Source: Bacillota bacterium
Lineage (GTDB): Bacteria > Bacillota > Clostridia > Acetivibrionales > DSM-2933
Assembly: GCA_023430975.1 (NCBI GenBank)
Contig: JAEYYB010000137.1
Span: 1-26,666 of the forward strand
Direction of reading: 5' to 3'
Length of the DNA stretch: 26,666 bases
Shown here: one piece after another, positions 14,600 through 22,873 of the stretch
How the letters are laid out: each line of letters begins with the position of its first letter
Position numbering within the stretch: position 1 is the stretch's first letter
Program-made: the position numbers and the translations under genes
The notes under the pieces: model-generated
Seen by the model: only the letters and a program-made list of their open reading frames with translations
Databases searched by the model: none
Told to the model about the DNA's origin: nothing

Positions 14600-16393
14600 A
14601 TGATCAGTAGTAAAAAAAAGTCAGTTAAAAGCCTGATAATAATGCTTGTGTTTATACTATTCATAAACAGCTTTGGAGCAGTGAATCAGGCGGAAGATAA
14701 TAAACAAATTGTATTTGTGAATTACAAGGAACTTAGAGCAGAGCCGGGTGCAATTGACTCTAACGGAATTATATATTTTCCGATGCAGCCTTTATGTAGT
14801 GCACTTGGCATTACAGCACAACCTGTTTCACAGGATACATATAAACTGACTAATGCCAAATTAAATAGGGAAATTACAATTGCAAAGGGTAATAAAACAA
14901 TAATAATAAATGGGATTTCTCATCAGCTTTCTTTTAATATAATGGGAACCTATCCTGTCGGTACAAAAGAAGAATATATGATACCTCTAAAATATATTGT
15001 AGAGCAGTTCGGTGGTGAAGTAAGTTTTGCACCTGAACTGAAAAGAATCTATGTAGTTGGAGACTCTCCCATAAAGTTTAAGGATAAGTCTCTTGAAGAA
15101 TCAGTACGTGCAACGATTAAAAAGCCTTCAGGAGATGTTTATAAATTTGATGTTCAGGATATATTCTCGTTGGACTTATCTGCAAAGGGTATAACTAATG
15201 TTGAAGATCTTAAATATTTTGAAAGCCTTACGTATCTGGATCTGAGAGACAACAAGATAACTGACATGTCTGCTCTTGAGAATTTGAAGGGTTTAACTGC
15301 ATTGTTTGTAAAGGGCAATGATCCATCATTGGATGTTTTTACACCTATTGCCATGTTCTATGAGAACATAAAGCAAACTGATATCAGTTTTGATGTGAGA
15401 CTTGACAGTAATTTGGAAGCGGCTATAAGAAAGGCACTCAATAGTAAGGCAAGTGGGAAATTAGAGCCAAAGGATATTAGAGGACTTACTAAACTTAATG
15501 CCAGCGGGCTAAAGATTCTTTCAATTGAGGGATTAAATTACATGGTAAGCTTGAAAGAACTCGATCTATCAGGTAACAGCATAGTAAATATAGGGTCCCT
15601 TAAAAATCTTACCAAGCTCGAAAGCCTTACATTAAATAAAAATGCTATATCTGACATCAGTGCTTTGAGCAAGTTACAAGGACTAACCTCATTGAATTTA
15701 TCATTCAATAAAATAAATGATATAACTCCTTTGAAAGGATTGAAGAAGCTTAATGTTTTAAGGTTAGACAATAACTTAATTGCAGATGCTTCACCGATTT
15801 ATGATATTATCAGCATTAAGGAATTGTATATAAAAGGCAACACTGCAATAACAACTGATAAGCTTACAGAATTGAAAAAGCGTTTACCAGGCTTAAAAAG
15901 TACTGATATAGATATAAAAAGTTCGCCAAGCGTGACAACTACGGTATACGCTCCTGCGAGTACAACTGTACCGACGAAGGTGACACCAACACCTGCTCCA
16001 ACCGATGCAATTCTTCGCTATTATATCAGTAAATCGGAATATACTGTGAACGGTGTAGAGTATAAAATGGATACTGGTGTTGCACCTAATATAAGAAATG
16101 GAAGAACAGGAATACCGGTAAAGTACATAGCACAGCATATCGGAGCTAGTACAGGATGGGATGAAAAAGAAAGAAAAGTAACAATTACATTAGGTACAAA
16201 GGTAATAGATCTTTATGTGGATATAGATTATGCAATGGTTGACGGAAAAATGACAAAATTGGATGTTGCACCCTTTATAATTAATGGAAGGACAATGGTT
16301 CCATTGAGATTTGTAAGTGAAACTTTAGGACTGGAAACAAAATGGAATGAAACAAATAAAGAGATAACACTGATTTTTAAAAAAAATAAATAA
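14600..16393 (+). CDS. Secreted leucine-rich-repeat protein with copper-amine-oxidase-N-like domains
   Basis: This 597-residue protein starts at ATG 14600 after AGAGGAGA. It has a signal peptide (about 1-31). A first stalk domain of the copper-amine-oxidase N1 type follows (about 35-152; MIPLKYIVEQFGGEVSF). Leucine-rich repeats of internalin style cover about 195-430 (LTYLDLRDNKITDMSAL, LESLTLNKNAISDISAL). After a Thr/Pro linker comes a second N1-type domain (about 475-597; GRTMVPLRFVSETLGLETKW). It has no SLH, sortase signal or C-terminal membrane helix, so attachment may be non-covalent through the N1-type domains. LRRs bind proteins, so it is a candidate receptor, anchor or target-recognition factor for the injection system, encoded directly before the first tube gene. 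Confidence 0.85.
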   Translation: MISSKKKSVKSLIIMLVFILFINSFGAVNQAEDNKQIVFVNYKELRAEPGAIDSNGIIYFPMQPLCSALGITAQPVSQDTYKLTNAKLNREITIAKGNKTIIINGISHQLSFNIMGTYPVGTKEEYMIPLKYIVEQFGGEVSFAPELKRIYVVGDSPIKFKDKSLEESVRATIKKPSGDVYKFDVQDIFSLDLSAKGITNVEDLKYFESLTYLDLRDNKITDMSALENLKGLTALFVKGNDPSLDVFTPIAMFYENIKQTDISFDVRLDSNLEAAIRKALNSKASGKLEPKDIRGLTKLNASGLKILSIEGLNYMVSLKELDLSGNSIVNIGSLKNLTKLESLTLNKNAISDISALSKLQGLTSLNLSFNKINDITPLKGLKKLNVLRLDNNLIADASPIYDIISIKELYIKGNTAITTDKLTELKKRLPGLKSTDIDIKSSPSVTTTVYAPASTTVPTKVTPTPAPTDAILRYYISKSEYTVNGVEYKMDTGVAPNIRNGRTGIPVKYIAQHIGASTGWDEKERKVTITLGTKVIDLYVDIDYAMVDGKMTKLDVAPFIINGRTMVPLRFVSETLGLETKWNETNKEITLIFKKNK

Positions 16394-16434
16394 ACAAACT
16401 AACTAAATAAATAAACTAAATAAATAAATAAACT
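16384..16434 (+). repeat. Short TAAA/TAAAC tandem repeats
   Basis: About 50 bases between the LRR gene and the first tube gene are near-pure AAATAAATAAAC-type repeats with multiple stops. This unstructured A-rich leader sits just before the RBS GGGAGG and may help translation or vary by slippage. Confidence 0.7.
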
Positions 16435-16452
16435 ATAAGGGAGGTCTGAGAT

Positions 16453-16845
16453 ATGCCTTTCAAAGTAACAATATCCGGAGGTATTACTCTTGAAAGTTGT
16501 GTGGAGTCAGTAAGCTGCAGGGTTGATACGCCTAATGACTCAGATGCTAAATCAAATTATGTTGGAAATGTAATTGAGATAGTAGGCAAGATAGGATATG
16601 GAGAGTCTACTATAGGACTTTATTCCTGGTCCCTGCTGCCGTCTGATGATGGTCAGGCTTACAGGAATGTTGATGTTGAGGTCATAGGAGAAGATAATAA
16701 AACTGTTAGAAAGGTTACTTTTCCAAATGCTTTTGTTGTGGATTACTCTGAAACATATTCTTCGTCCTCAGGAAAAGGATTGTTCAGCCTTTATTTAAAA
16801 CAGAAAAAAGATAAGAATGATGTGGTTTCTGCTAGTGGCTTATAA
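16453..16845 (+). CDS. Hcp-like tube protein (first copy)
   Basis: This 130-residue protein has GGGAGG 8 bases before ATG 16453. Its sequence suggests a compact beta-barrel subunit: short strands with a central DTPNDSDAKS loop and a C-terminal ETYSSSSGKGLFSLYLKQKK strand. It is clearly paralogous to the protein at 19147-19569: both have a VDTPNDS / TDTPDDS block, a V..EI.G strand, a YRNV/YKNV strand, an F..AF.VDY strand and a final FxLxxKQK. Size and strand pattern fit the Hcp / phage tail-tube fold, and it lies beside a candidate sheath gene. The tube call is an inference from size, pattern and context. This copy might form the tube or the tube-baseplate adaptor. Confidence 0.7.
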   Translation: MPFKVTISGGITLESCVESVSCRVDTPNDSDAKSNYVGNVIEIVGKIGYGESTIGLYSWSLLPSDDGQAYRNVDVEVIGEDNKTVRKVTFPNAFVVDYSETYSSSSGKGLFSLYLKQKKDKNDVVSASGL

Positions 16846-16889
16846 ATAAGATTAATCACATTTATATTTGAGAACTAAGGGGGATAAAA

Positions 16890-19052
16890 ATGGATATCAT
16901 TAACCAAACAAATAGATGCGTTCTATTTGAAGAGATCAACCCGGAGAGATTGGACCTTCTAACTCTTGTGGGTGATGTCAAAGGGGTTGACAGCCTTGAT
17001 GATGAAAAAATAAAAGAGATAAACAGGGAGCTCCTCGTAAGAAGCTTCGATGAGTTCTTGGAAAAGTTTTCACCAAGCGTATACTCATTTTTTAATGCAG
17101 CTGCTGATGATGGCAAGGGTGCTGTTGTTTATACTCTAAAGAGACCGGAAAATATACCACCTGAGTATATTTCTGAAATTAAGCTTGATCATAACAATGA
17201 CTTTCTTAAAATGCTATTTACATTGATCGACACAAAAAGAAGCCAGGGTATCATAAATGTTGACTTCAGGTTCGACAAGGTTCTGGATATGATATCTCCT
17301 AAAAAGGTTATGGATGATATAAGACAGTCCAGAAAAGAAATTCATTACCTCTTTGACAAGTATGATGAATTGGACGAAGGTGATCCTAAAAAGCTTGATT
17401 TGGGAGATAAACTAAACTATAAATTCGAAGAAGCAAGACAAAATTATAATAACGTAATGGCAATGCTTCCTCTTGCGATAGAAGACATTAAAACAAGACT
17501 TCTTTTAGGAGGCGGAGAAAGCGGCGGAGAAGCCCAGGCAGTACAGGTGGGTATGCTCACAATAGGTGAAACCGGAGAACTCAAAATAATTGAAGCTCCC
17601 AAGGAAGAAAACAATGCACTTATGCTTGCTTCAGAAAACAGCAACAATAGCCTTGTTACAATTTTTGAATCGGATTATGATTCGGTTACAGATTCACCAT
17701 CTTCCTATGTTAAGGATCTTGTGGTAAGGACATTCTGTCCGTTGCCTGCTACATTAACAGAGGTTGATATAGATAGGGAAATTGCCAACTATAGAGCATA
17801 CCTTGAGTTTTATACAAAGGCTAAGGACGATTTTGTTAAAGCATCCAAGCCATTAGTTGAAAAAATTCTTGGTGTAAAAATGTTCTTTGACCAATACAAC
17901 ACAAAGACAAGAGGAATGAAGCCTTCACTTATCATATCAAACAATAAGCTTGATATGACTGTTAAAAGCAACAACATGCCAAGGCTTGAAACTTACCTCA
18001 ATACAGTAAATGCAAAAAATGATTTTTCGAATACTGTATGGTTCGGTATCGTTCCAGCAATTGAAATAGAGTCTGCTGGTAAGCCGAAGATAGGAAGAGC
18101 GATATTTGCCGGCAATAAAGAAGTTAAAAAAGAAGGAAATACCATGGAGTCCCTTACAGCGTTGCTGCAAACACTTAAAAAATACAGGGTACAGGTATTC
18201 TTCAACTTCCAGGCAAACGATGAAACTACTTTCAACAACCTTGCAACAATGGGTGTTGATAAATACATGGATAAATGCCAAATGATGACAAGGCAGGAAT
18301 ATAGTGAGTTTGCAATACCATGTCTGCCTAACTTTACTATAATACCCAAGGACAAGTCAGGTGTTGTCATTGACACGATAATACAGAAGACAGAGGATGG
18401 CAAAGTTAAGGTTTCTGATTCAAAGGAAGATATAATGAAGCTTTGGATACAGGGTGTTTATGTTGACGCTTCATATGTAGCAGCAGGTATAGTAGCTGCA
18501 TATCAGTGTCCTGAGTACTTGAAGGAAATATTTAAAAATGCCAGCAGGAATTATCCAGGTGTAAGGTTTGATATTGAAAGAGAAGATTACAGCTTAAGAA
18601 TGGTAACAACCATGGCTAAGGAAATAACCGGTTTTACCAATAACATAAAGGATGAGATTAATAAGAGAAGTTTTGGATTTGTATTCTCATCCGAAAATGC
18701 ACAAGTAGAGGGCAAGGATGTAAAGAGAATTACTGTTTATAAAGCTAGAAGTCTTGCTATGACAGACAGCGGCTTTGACTCAATATATAAGACAACAGTA
18801 AGTACATATATTGAAAGAATATTGAGATTTACTACAAATGACTTTAAGCAGGACAAAATCGAGACATTCTTCAGTAATAATCCAAAGAGCCAGAAGGAAG
18901 TTTGGAAGGCTGACTGCAAGTTTATTAATTCAATAGTGCAGCCAGGTGATGACCTGAACTTCACAATAGACGAAATGACAAACATGTGCAATATTGACTT
19001 GACATTTAACGGTAATGTTAAGAACTTGGAAGTTGTTATTTCAAAGAATTAA
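16890..19052 (+). CDS. Candidate contractile sheath protein (TssC/VipB-like), 720 residues
   Basis: The protein starts at ATG 16890 after AAGGGGG. It is soluble, with no signal peptide. The N-terminal part (1-210) has a TssB/TssC-like feel: VRSFDEFLEKFSPSV, then helices. A Gly/Ala-rich break (LLLGGGESGGEA, about 208-220) follows, and the larger C-terminal part includes VWFGIVPAIE near residue 383, GVYVDASYVAAGIVAAYQ, and a final beta segment DDLNFTIDEMTN to NLEVVISKN. It is much longer than usual VipB/TssC (about 490) and could merge both sheath halves in one chain. Position between two Hcp-like tube genes strongly favours the sheath role. I cannot show homology by motif alone. The codon use and strong RBS suit an abundant structural protein. 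Confidence 0.6.
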   Translation: MDIINQTNRCVLFEEINPERLDLLTLVGDVKGVDSLDDEKIKEINRELLVRSFDEFLEKFSPSVYSFFNAAADDGKGAVVYTLKRPENIPPEYISEIKLDHNNDFLKMLFTLIDTKRSQGIINVDFRFDKVLDMISPKKVMDDIRQSRKEIHYLFDKYDELDEGDPKKLDLGDKLNYKFEEARQNYNNVMAMLPLAIEDIKTRLLLGGGESGGEAQAVQVGMLTIGETGELKIIEAPKEENNALMLASENSNNSLVTIFESDYDSVTDSPSSYVKDLVVRTFCPLPATLTEVDIDREIANYRAYLEFYTKAKDDFVKASKPLVEKILGVKMFFDQYNTKTRGMKPSLIISNNKLDMTVKSNNMPRLETYLNTVNAKNDFSNTVWFGIVPAIEIESAGKPKIGRAIFAGNKEVKKEGNTMESLTALLQTLKKYRVQVFFNFQANDETTFNNLATMGVDKYMDKCQMMTRQEYSEFAIPCLPNFTIIPKDKSGVVIDTIIQKTEDGKVKVSDSKEDIMKLWIQGVYVDASYVAAGIVAAYQCPEYLKEIFKNASRNYPGVRFDIEREDYSLRMVTTMAKEITGFTNNIKDEINKRSFGFVFSSENAQVEGKDVKRITVYKARSLAMTDSGFDSIYKTTVSTYIERILRFTTNDFKQDKIETFFSNNPKSQKEVWKADCKFINSIVQPGDDLNFTIDEMTNMCNIDLTFNGNVKNLEVVISKN

Positions 19053-19146
19053 TTGATTTTGTAAGTATTAAGTAATATTGGGTATTAATGCACTTAGTGT
19101 TAATATATATCAAATTAATTTATTAAACAATAAGGAGGGTTCAATT

Positions 19147-19569
19147 ATGGCATTCAAACTAGCTGTAACACCTGCAAGTGTAGGCGGAGGAGGAGATTCC
19201 TTCAATCTCGATGAAAAAACTATAAAATCTGTTGTTTATAAGACAGATACTCCTGATGATTCAAACGCAAGGTCACATGACGTTGGAGCAATCCTTGAAA
19301 TTAGGGGAAATTTATTACAAGCAGCTGAGGAAGATACTAAAAAAATGGCTAAATGGACACTTGAAAGTGCTCTGCCATACAAGAATGTAGTTGTTACTCA
19401 AACTGCTGGTAGCTTTGTTATGAGAGAATATACCTTTACAGAAGCTTTCTGTGTAGATTACATTGAAGAATTCAATGATACTGAAGGTGAAGGAAAGTTC
19501 ACTCTTATTATGAAGCAGAAGAGAGAAAACATCAAAGACGTTAAGATTGAAGGTGGATATGGTGCATAA
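19147..19569 (+). CDS. Hcp-like tube protein (second copy)
   Basis: The start is ATG 19147, directed by AAGGAGGG 7 bases upstream, giving 140 residues; a longer frame open to 19078 has no RBS and is rejected. It is a paralogue of the 130-residue protein before the sheath gene: KTDTPDDSNARSH, AILEIRGNL, YKNVVVTQ, FTEAFCVDYIEEF and KFTLIMKQKR align with it in order. The very strong RBS and the long stable hairpin right after the stop suggest that this is the abundant tube subunit. The tube call is inferred from size, beta pattern and the sheath neighbour. Confidence 0.75.
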   Translation: MAFKLAVTPASVGGGGDSFNLDEKTIKSVVYKTDTPDDSNARSHDVGAILEIRGNLLQAAEEDTKKMAKWTLESALPYKNVVVTQTAGSFVMREYTFTEAFCVDYIEEFNDTEGEGKFTLIMKQKRENIKDVKIEGGYGA

Positions 19570-19616
19570 GGAATACTCCTTATGACTATGTCGATAGCTA
19601 CATAAACGTATAATGT

Positions 19617-19664
19617 TTTATAGGATTTAAAAGGCAGAAGTTTCTGCCTTTTAAATCCTATAAA
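19617..19664. terminator. Very long perfect hairpin after the second tube gene
   Basis: A 23-bp perfect stem, 19617-19639 against 19642-19664, closes on a tiny GT loop and has the core AAAAGGCAGAA / TTCTGCCTTTT. No T-run follows the stem on the plus strand, though T-rich bases are in the 3' arm. It may be a partial terminator or a 3' block that stabilises the tube mRNA while lowering expression of the genes after it. Confidence 0.7.
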
Positions 19665-19683
19665 TAAAAATGTAAAACGATTA

Positions 19684-19712
19684 TTGCAAAACATATAGTT
19701 TAAATATATTTT
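19684..19712 (+). promoter_or_regulatory. Possible internal promoter after the hairpin
   Basis: TTGCAA (19684-19689), 17 bases, then TATTTT (19707-19712). The match is weak, but placement right after the hairpin and 57 bases before the next gene makes a separate transcription unit plausible. Confidence 0.35.
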
Positions 19713-19768
19713 AAGGGATTATAAAGAAATAAATTCTTTAATCATTCCGTAGATGCAGGTGGAACAGG

Positions 19769-20293
19769 ATGGAGTACTTTATAATAATGCAGGACGATAG
19801 AATCATAAACTATGCTGAGCCGTCAGGATTATCAAAGGTAATTAATAAAGACCATGTTAGAAATGCAGATATTGAGGCTTTGAATACTGACCCTGTAATG
19901 GTTTATGTAAAAGATAAAGATGAGAGTGAGTTTATCGACGTTATAGAGAAGCCTGTTTTACTTATATCTGATAAGATTAAACAGGTATTTGATATGTTTG
20001 GAAATGGTGAGTTTTATAAACCTGTTGTAATAGGGGATCCCAAGCATATGGATACACATATATACCATCTCGTTATACCTAATAAGGTTGAATGCCTTTC
20101 AAAATTGAGTGAGTTCAATCCCGACGGCACAATAAAGAGATTGGTACTGGACAGGAGCAAATTGTTAGGGGAACATATATTTTCCGTAGATGGAATTCGG
20201 GAATACTTTATTATTGTAGATCTGGATGTAGTTGAAAGTATTATTAGAAGCGATTACCTCGGAATTAAGTTCAAAAGTGTTGAGGTTGATTAA
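19769..20293 (+). CDS. Small protein, possibly DUF1629/Imm43-like
   Basis: This 174-residue protein starts at ATG 19769 with AGGTGG upstream. It is soluble with no signal peptide. The layout, LLISDKIKQVFDMFG early, a PVVIGDPKHMDTHIYHLVIP strand, LVLDRSKLLGEHIFSVDG, then IIVDLDVVESIIRSDYLGIKF at the end, recalls the DUF1629 / immunity protein 43 family, in which a C-terminal segment ends in LxGxxF. The match is by eye and weak. In that family members occur beside polymorphic toxins and VgrG effectors. Here it might be an immunity protein, a loading adaptor or a plain structural helper. It follows the hairpin and is 42 bases from the J-protein gene. Confidence 0.6.
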   Translation: MEYFIIMQDDRIINYAEPSGLSKVINKDHVRNADIEALNTDPVMVYVKDKDESEFIDVIEKPVLLISDKIKQVFDMFGNGEFYKPVVIGDPKHMDTHIYHLVIPNKVECLSKLSEFNPDGTIKRLVLDRSKLLGEHIFSVDGIREYFIIVDLDVVESIIRSDYLGIKFKSVEVD

Positions 20294-20335
20294 AATCAGT
20301 TGATTTCAATCTGAAACATTGAAAGGATTATTGCT

Positions 20336-20785
20336 ATGAAAAACTATTATGAAGTTTTGGGAGTTCAAAGAAATGCGACTCTTGAAGAGATCAAAAAAGT
20401 ATATAAAAAGCTTGCGAAGAAGTATCATCCAGATTTGAACCAGGGCAATAAAGAAGCTGAGCAAAAGTTTATTGAGATAAAGGAAGCATATGATACGCTA
20501 AGCGATGAAAGTAAAAGAAAGTCATATGATTCCAAGCTTGATGGAGGCAGCGGCGAATCTTCCCAACAGCAGGGAGGGAGACCAAAAAGTCCAAGATCAG
20601 AGTCGACAGAGCCTGCCAAGTTTGATTTTGAAGATGTTGAAAGAAGCTTTGAGCGGTTTTTCGGATTCAATCCCAGAACCAACAAAGTTAATATAGAGAC
20701 TGAGAAACAAAAAGAAAAGAAAAAAAATCCTCTTGATACCACAGCTGCATTTGAACAATTCTTTGGATTCAGGAGAAAAAAGTAA
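20336..20785 (+). CDS. J-domain protein (short DnaJ-like)
   Basis: This 149-residue protein starts at ATG 20336. Residues 1-68 are a full J domain with MKNYYEVLGVQRNATLEEI and the HPD tripeptide at 31-33. The rest is a Gly/Gln/Ser linker followed by two related short segments, VERSFERFFGFNP and TAAFEQFFGFRRKK, that look like a duplicated FFGF binding motif. It lacks the zinc fingers and the substrate-binding domains of housekeeping DnaJ. It should stimulate an Hsp70, most simply the divergent Hsp70-like protein encoded at 6126-8687 in the same locus. The next gene follows after 29 bases. Confidence 0.9.
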   Translation: MKNYYEVLGVQRNATLEEIKKVYKKLAKKYHPDLNQGNKEAEQKFIEIKEAYDTLSDESKRKSYDSKLDGGSGESSQQQGGRPKSPRSESTEPAKFDFEDVERSFERFFGFNPRTNKVNIETEKQKEKKKNPLDTTAAFEQFFGFRRKK

Positions 20786-20814
20786 TATTAATTATTTTTT
20801 AAGGGGGTTGCTTT

Positions 20815-21432
20815 ATGGGTAACGGTGGGAAAGTACCCGATGTAAAGAATAATTTTAAGAAGTTTGTCAATGAAAAGAAGATGGAGACCTATTCTGACAA
20901 GAAAAAAGCTCTATGGATTATGATTATTGATATTCTTATAGTTATTATAACTCTGGCTACGTTATACTTTATATTTTTCGTTGATAATGATAAGCCCATT
21001 CTTGATTATTTAGGTTACGCTGCCATTTTACTGATAGTTAGCTTTGGAGTGTTTAAGTTTATCTCCATTGGATTTACCAGTACAACAAGTTCCAATATAA
21101 CAAAAGTTGTTTTGTTGGATGATGATGGTTCAAGTGTTAAAACATGGAATCTTAAAGGTAAAGTATCACTTCTTATTGGAAAAAATTCGAACGAAAATGA
21201 GGTTGATATAGATTTATCAGAAACCACTTATTCATCTTTGGTAAGCAGACAGCATGCTGTTATGAATTATTCAAATAATAACTGGTACATTGAGGATATT
21301 GGATCTTCTAACGGTACCGGACTAAAGAAGGAAAATGATGATTTTAAGTTAAAGCTTGAGGCAGGAAAACAATATGAACTAAGTGCAGGGGATACACTTT
21401 ACATTGCAAATACCAAGCTTGTTTTGAAATAG
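20815..21432 (+). CDS. Membrane-anchored FHA-domain protein
   Basis: This 205-residue protein starts at ATG 20815 after AAGGGGG. Two hydrophobic helices (about 33-55 and 62-84) form a hairpin in the membrane, leaving both ends in the cytosol. Residues about 112-205 are an FHA domain: LLIGKNS, VSRQHAV and IEDIGSSNGTG are the standard loops. The usual Arg of the GR loop is Lys, a mild change. FHA domains read phosphothreonine, so this protein could recruit phosphorylated parts of the apparatus to the membrane, like Fha1/TagH in T6SS. It lies with a second FHA protein and two PP2C-type proteins in one operon. Confidence 0.9.
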   Translation: MGNGGKVPDVKNNFKKFVNEKKMETYSDKKKALWIMIIDILIVIITLATLYFIFFVDNDKPILDYLGYAAILLIVSFGVFKFISIGFTSTTSSNITKVVLLDDDGSSVKTWNLKGKVSLLIGKNSNENEVDIDLSETTYSSLVSRQHAVMNYSNNNWYIEDIGSSNGTGLKKENDDFKLKLEAGKQYELSAGDTLYIANTKLVLK

Positions 21433-21466
21433 TATTAAAAAGTATTAGAAAGTTGGAGGAATTAAC

Positions 21467-21988
21467 ATGCCTAGTGATTTGGTGAGATGCTCTAATGGGC
21501 ATATGTATAATACAAAAAGATATGGAAATAAATGTCCGTTTTGTGATGCAGGACTTGAAAAGTCAGGAAATAAAGTTATGAGGCCTGCAATGGACGGAGA
21601 GAAGACACAAACTACTGATGATCCTTTGGGTATTGAGCCTGTTGTTGGATGGCTTGTTTGTATTGACGGAGAGCAAAAGGGAAAAGACTATAAGATAAGA
21701 AAAGGAAGAAATTTTGTCGGCAGATCGGATGATATGGATATTGCCATTATAGGTGATGTATCCATTTCAAGAAGGAATCACGCATCTATAAGTTATGATC
21801 CGAAACAAAGAGTTTTTTATCTTATTCCAGGTGAAGGTGCCGGAATGGTTTATAGAAATAATGAGGTTGCATTTGTACCAGTGGAATTATCACCATATGA
21901 CCTTATTGAAATAGGTAAATGTAAACTGATATTTATTCCTTTATGCGGTGTGCATTTTGATTGGGAAAACGATGATAAAGAGGAATGA
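21467..21988 (+). CDS. FHA-domain protein with N-terminal zinc ribbon
   Basis: This 173-residue cytosolic protein starts at ATG 21467. The N-terminus carries a rubredoxin-like zinc ribbon (RCSNGHMYNTKRYGNKCPFC; Cys8, His11, Cys24 and Cys27 are candidate ligands). The FHA domain occupies about 60-165, with FVGRSDD (Arg86) and SISRRNHASISYD. The usual NG turn near the end is replaced by GAGMVYRNNE. The GR and S-x-x-NH loops for phosphothreonine are kept, so binding is likely retained. The stop codon overlaps the ATG at 21985 of the phosphatase frame, and the phosphatase start I prefer is 9 bases on, so the two are tightly linked. Confidence 0.9.
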   Translation: MPSDLVRCSNGHMYNTKRYGNKCPFCDAGLEKSGNKVMRPAMDGEKTQTTDDPLGIEPVVGWLVCIDGEQKGKDYKIRKGRNFVGRSDDMDIAIIGDVSISRRNHASISYDPKQRVFYLIPGEGAGMVYRNNEVAFVPVELSPYDLIEIGKCKLIFIPLCGVHFDWENDDKEE

Positions 21989-21993
21989 TTCTT

Positions 21994-22833
21994 ATGATGG
22001 AATACTTGCAAGGTCCCTACGTTTTTGTGCTCATATCTTTATTGGTAGTCTGTGCCCTTTTTTATATAAGATATCGATTAATAAATATGAAAAAGGATAA
22101 CTACATTGTCATAGGCAACGGGCAGACAATAGGTAAAAGGGACGAGCAGGAGGACAGTTTTTCAACAGTAGAAAATGAAAAAGGCATTATGGCTGTATTG
22201 GCAGATGGTATGGGTGGATATACTAACGGAAAAGTGTCTTCAAGTATTGCCGTTAATACATTTATTGATGAGTTTTCCAACTCATACAGCATATATCCCA
22301 TAGAGGATTTCTTCAGGAATGTATCACGCATTAGTAATAGAGCTATCCTCGACAAGTCAAAAGGGGCAAGGTCAGGTACGACTCTCGTATCTGTAATTAT
22401 CACTGATGAAATGCTTTATTGGGCCTCAATTGGTGATAGTGCCATAGCTCTTTTTAGAAATGGTGAGGTTATGAACTTAAATAAAAAGCATATATTCGAG
22501 TCCGAACTTGAGCAACAATATATATCAGGTAAGATATCGGAAGAGCAGATGCTTAATAACCCTATGAAAAAAAGAATTACAAGCTATCTTGGGGCTGAAG
22601 TTCTAAAGGATATAGAAATATGCGAGAAACCTATTAAGCTAAAACGCGGCGATAAGGTCATACTGTGTAGTGATGGTGTGTATAACAGCATTACTGAGAT
22701 TGAGATGGAAACAATAATGGCGGAAAGAATAAAGCCATATGAGGTTGCTGAAGAGATAATAGAGATGATAAAGGCAAAGAACTTTCCTAAGCAGGATAAT
22801 GCTACCATTGTTATTTTGGAAGTATGCCAATAA
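21994..22833 (+). CDS. Membrane-anchored PP2C-family Ser/Thr phosphatase
   Basis: I prefer ATG 21994 (279 residues), 10 bases after GAGG. ATG 21985 overlaps the upstream stop as ATGA, but its RBS would touch the start codon. Residues about 6-25 are one membrane helix. The catalytic domain (about 35-279) keeps the PPM motifs: Arg49 and Asp54 (KRDEQEDS), Asp71 (ADGMGGYTNG), SGTTL, Asp148 in GDS, Asp227 in CSDGV and Asp268 in DNATI. These hold the two metal ions, so the enzyme should be active. It is the likely antagonist of the kinase at 12653, as PppA is of PpkA in T6SS. The helix tethers it near the membrane FHA protein. Confidence 0.9.
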   Translation: MMEYLQGPYVFVLISLLVVCALFYIRYRLINMKKDNYIVIGNGQTIGKRDEQEDSFSTVENEKGIMAVLADGMGGYTNGKVSSSIAVNTFIDEFSNSYSIYPIEDFFRNVSRISNRAILDKSKGARSGTTLVSVIITDEMLYWASIGDSAIALFRNGEVMNLNKKHIFESELEQQYISGKISEEQMLNNPMKKRITSYLGAEVLKDIEICEKPIKLKRGDKVILCSDGVYNSITEIEMETIMAERIKPYEVAEEIIEMIKAKNFPKQDNATIVILEVCQ

Positions 22834-22873
22834 ATAAATTGTATATAGGGGTAATGTATGCCGGAGGTTAACA

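Noticed and set aside
17993..18403. 136-residue minus-strand open frame under the candidate sheath gene
   Set aside because: It is opposite a long, well-supported reading frame and has no RBS; composition is typical of a shadow frame.
19078..19146. N-terminal extension of the second tube protein (MGINALSVN...)
   Set aside because: No RBS precedes it, AAGGAGGG lies inside it at the correct distance from ATG 19147, and the paralogue at 16453 has no such extension.
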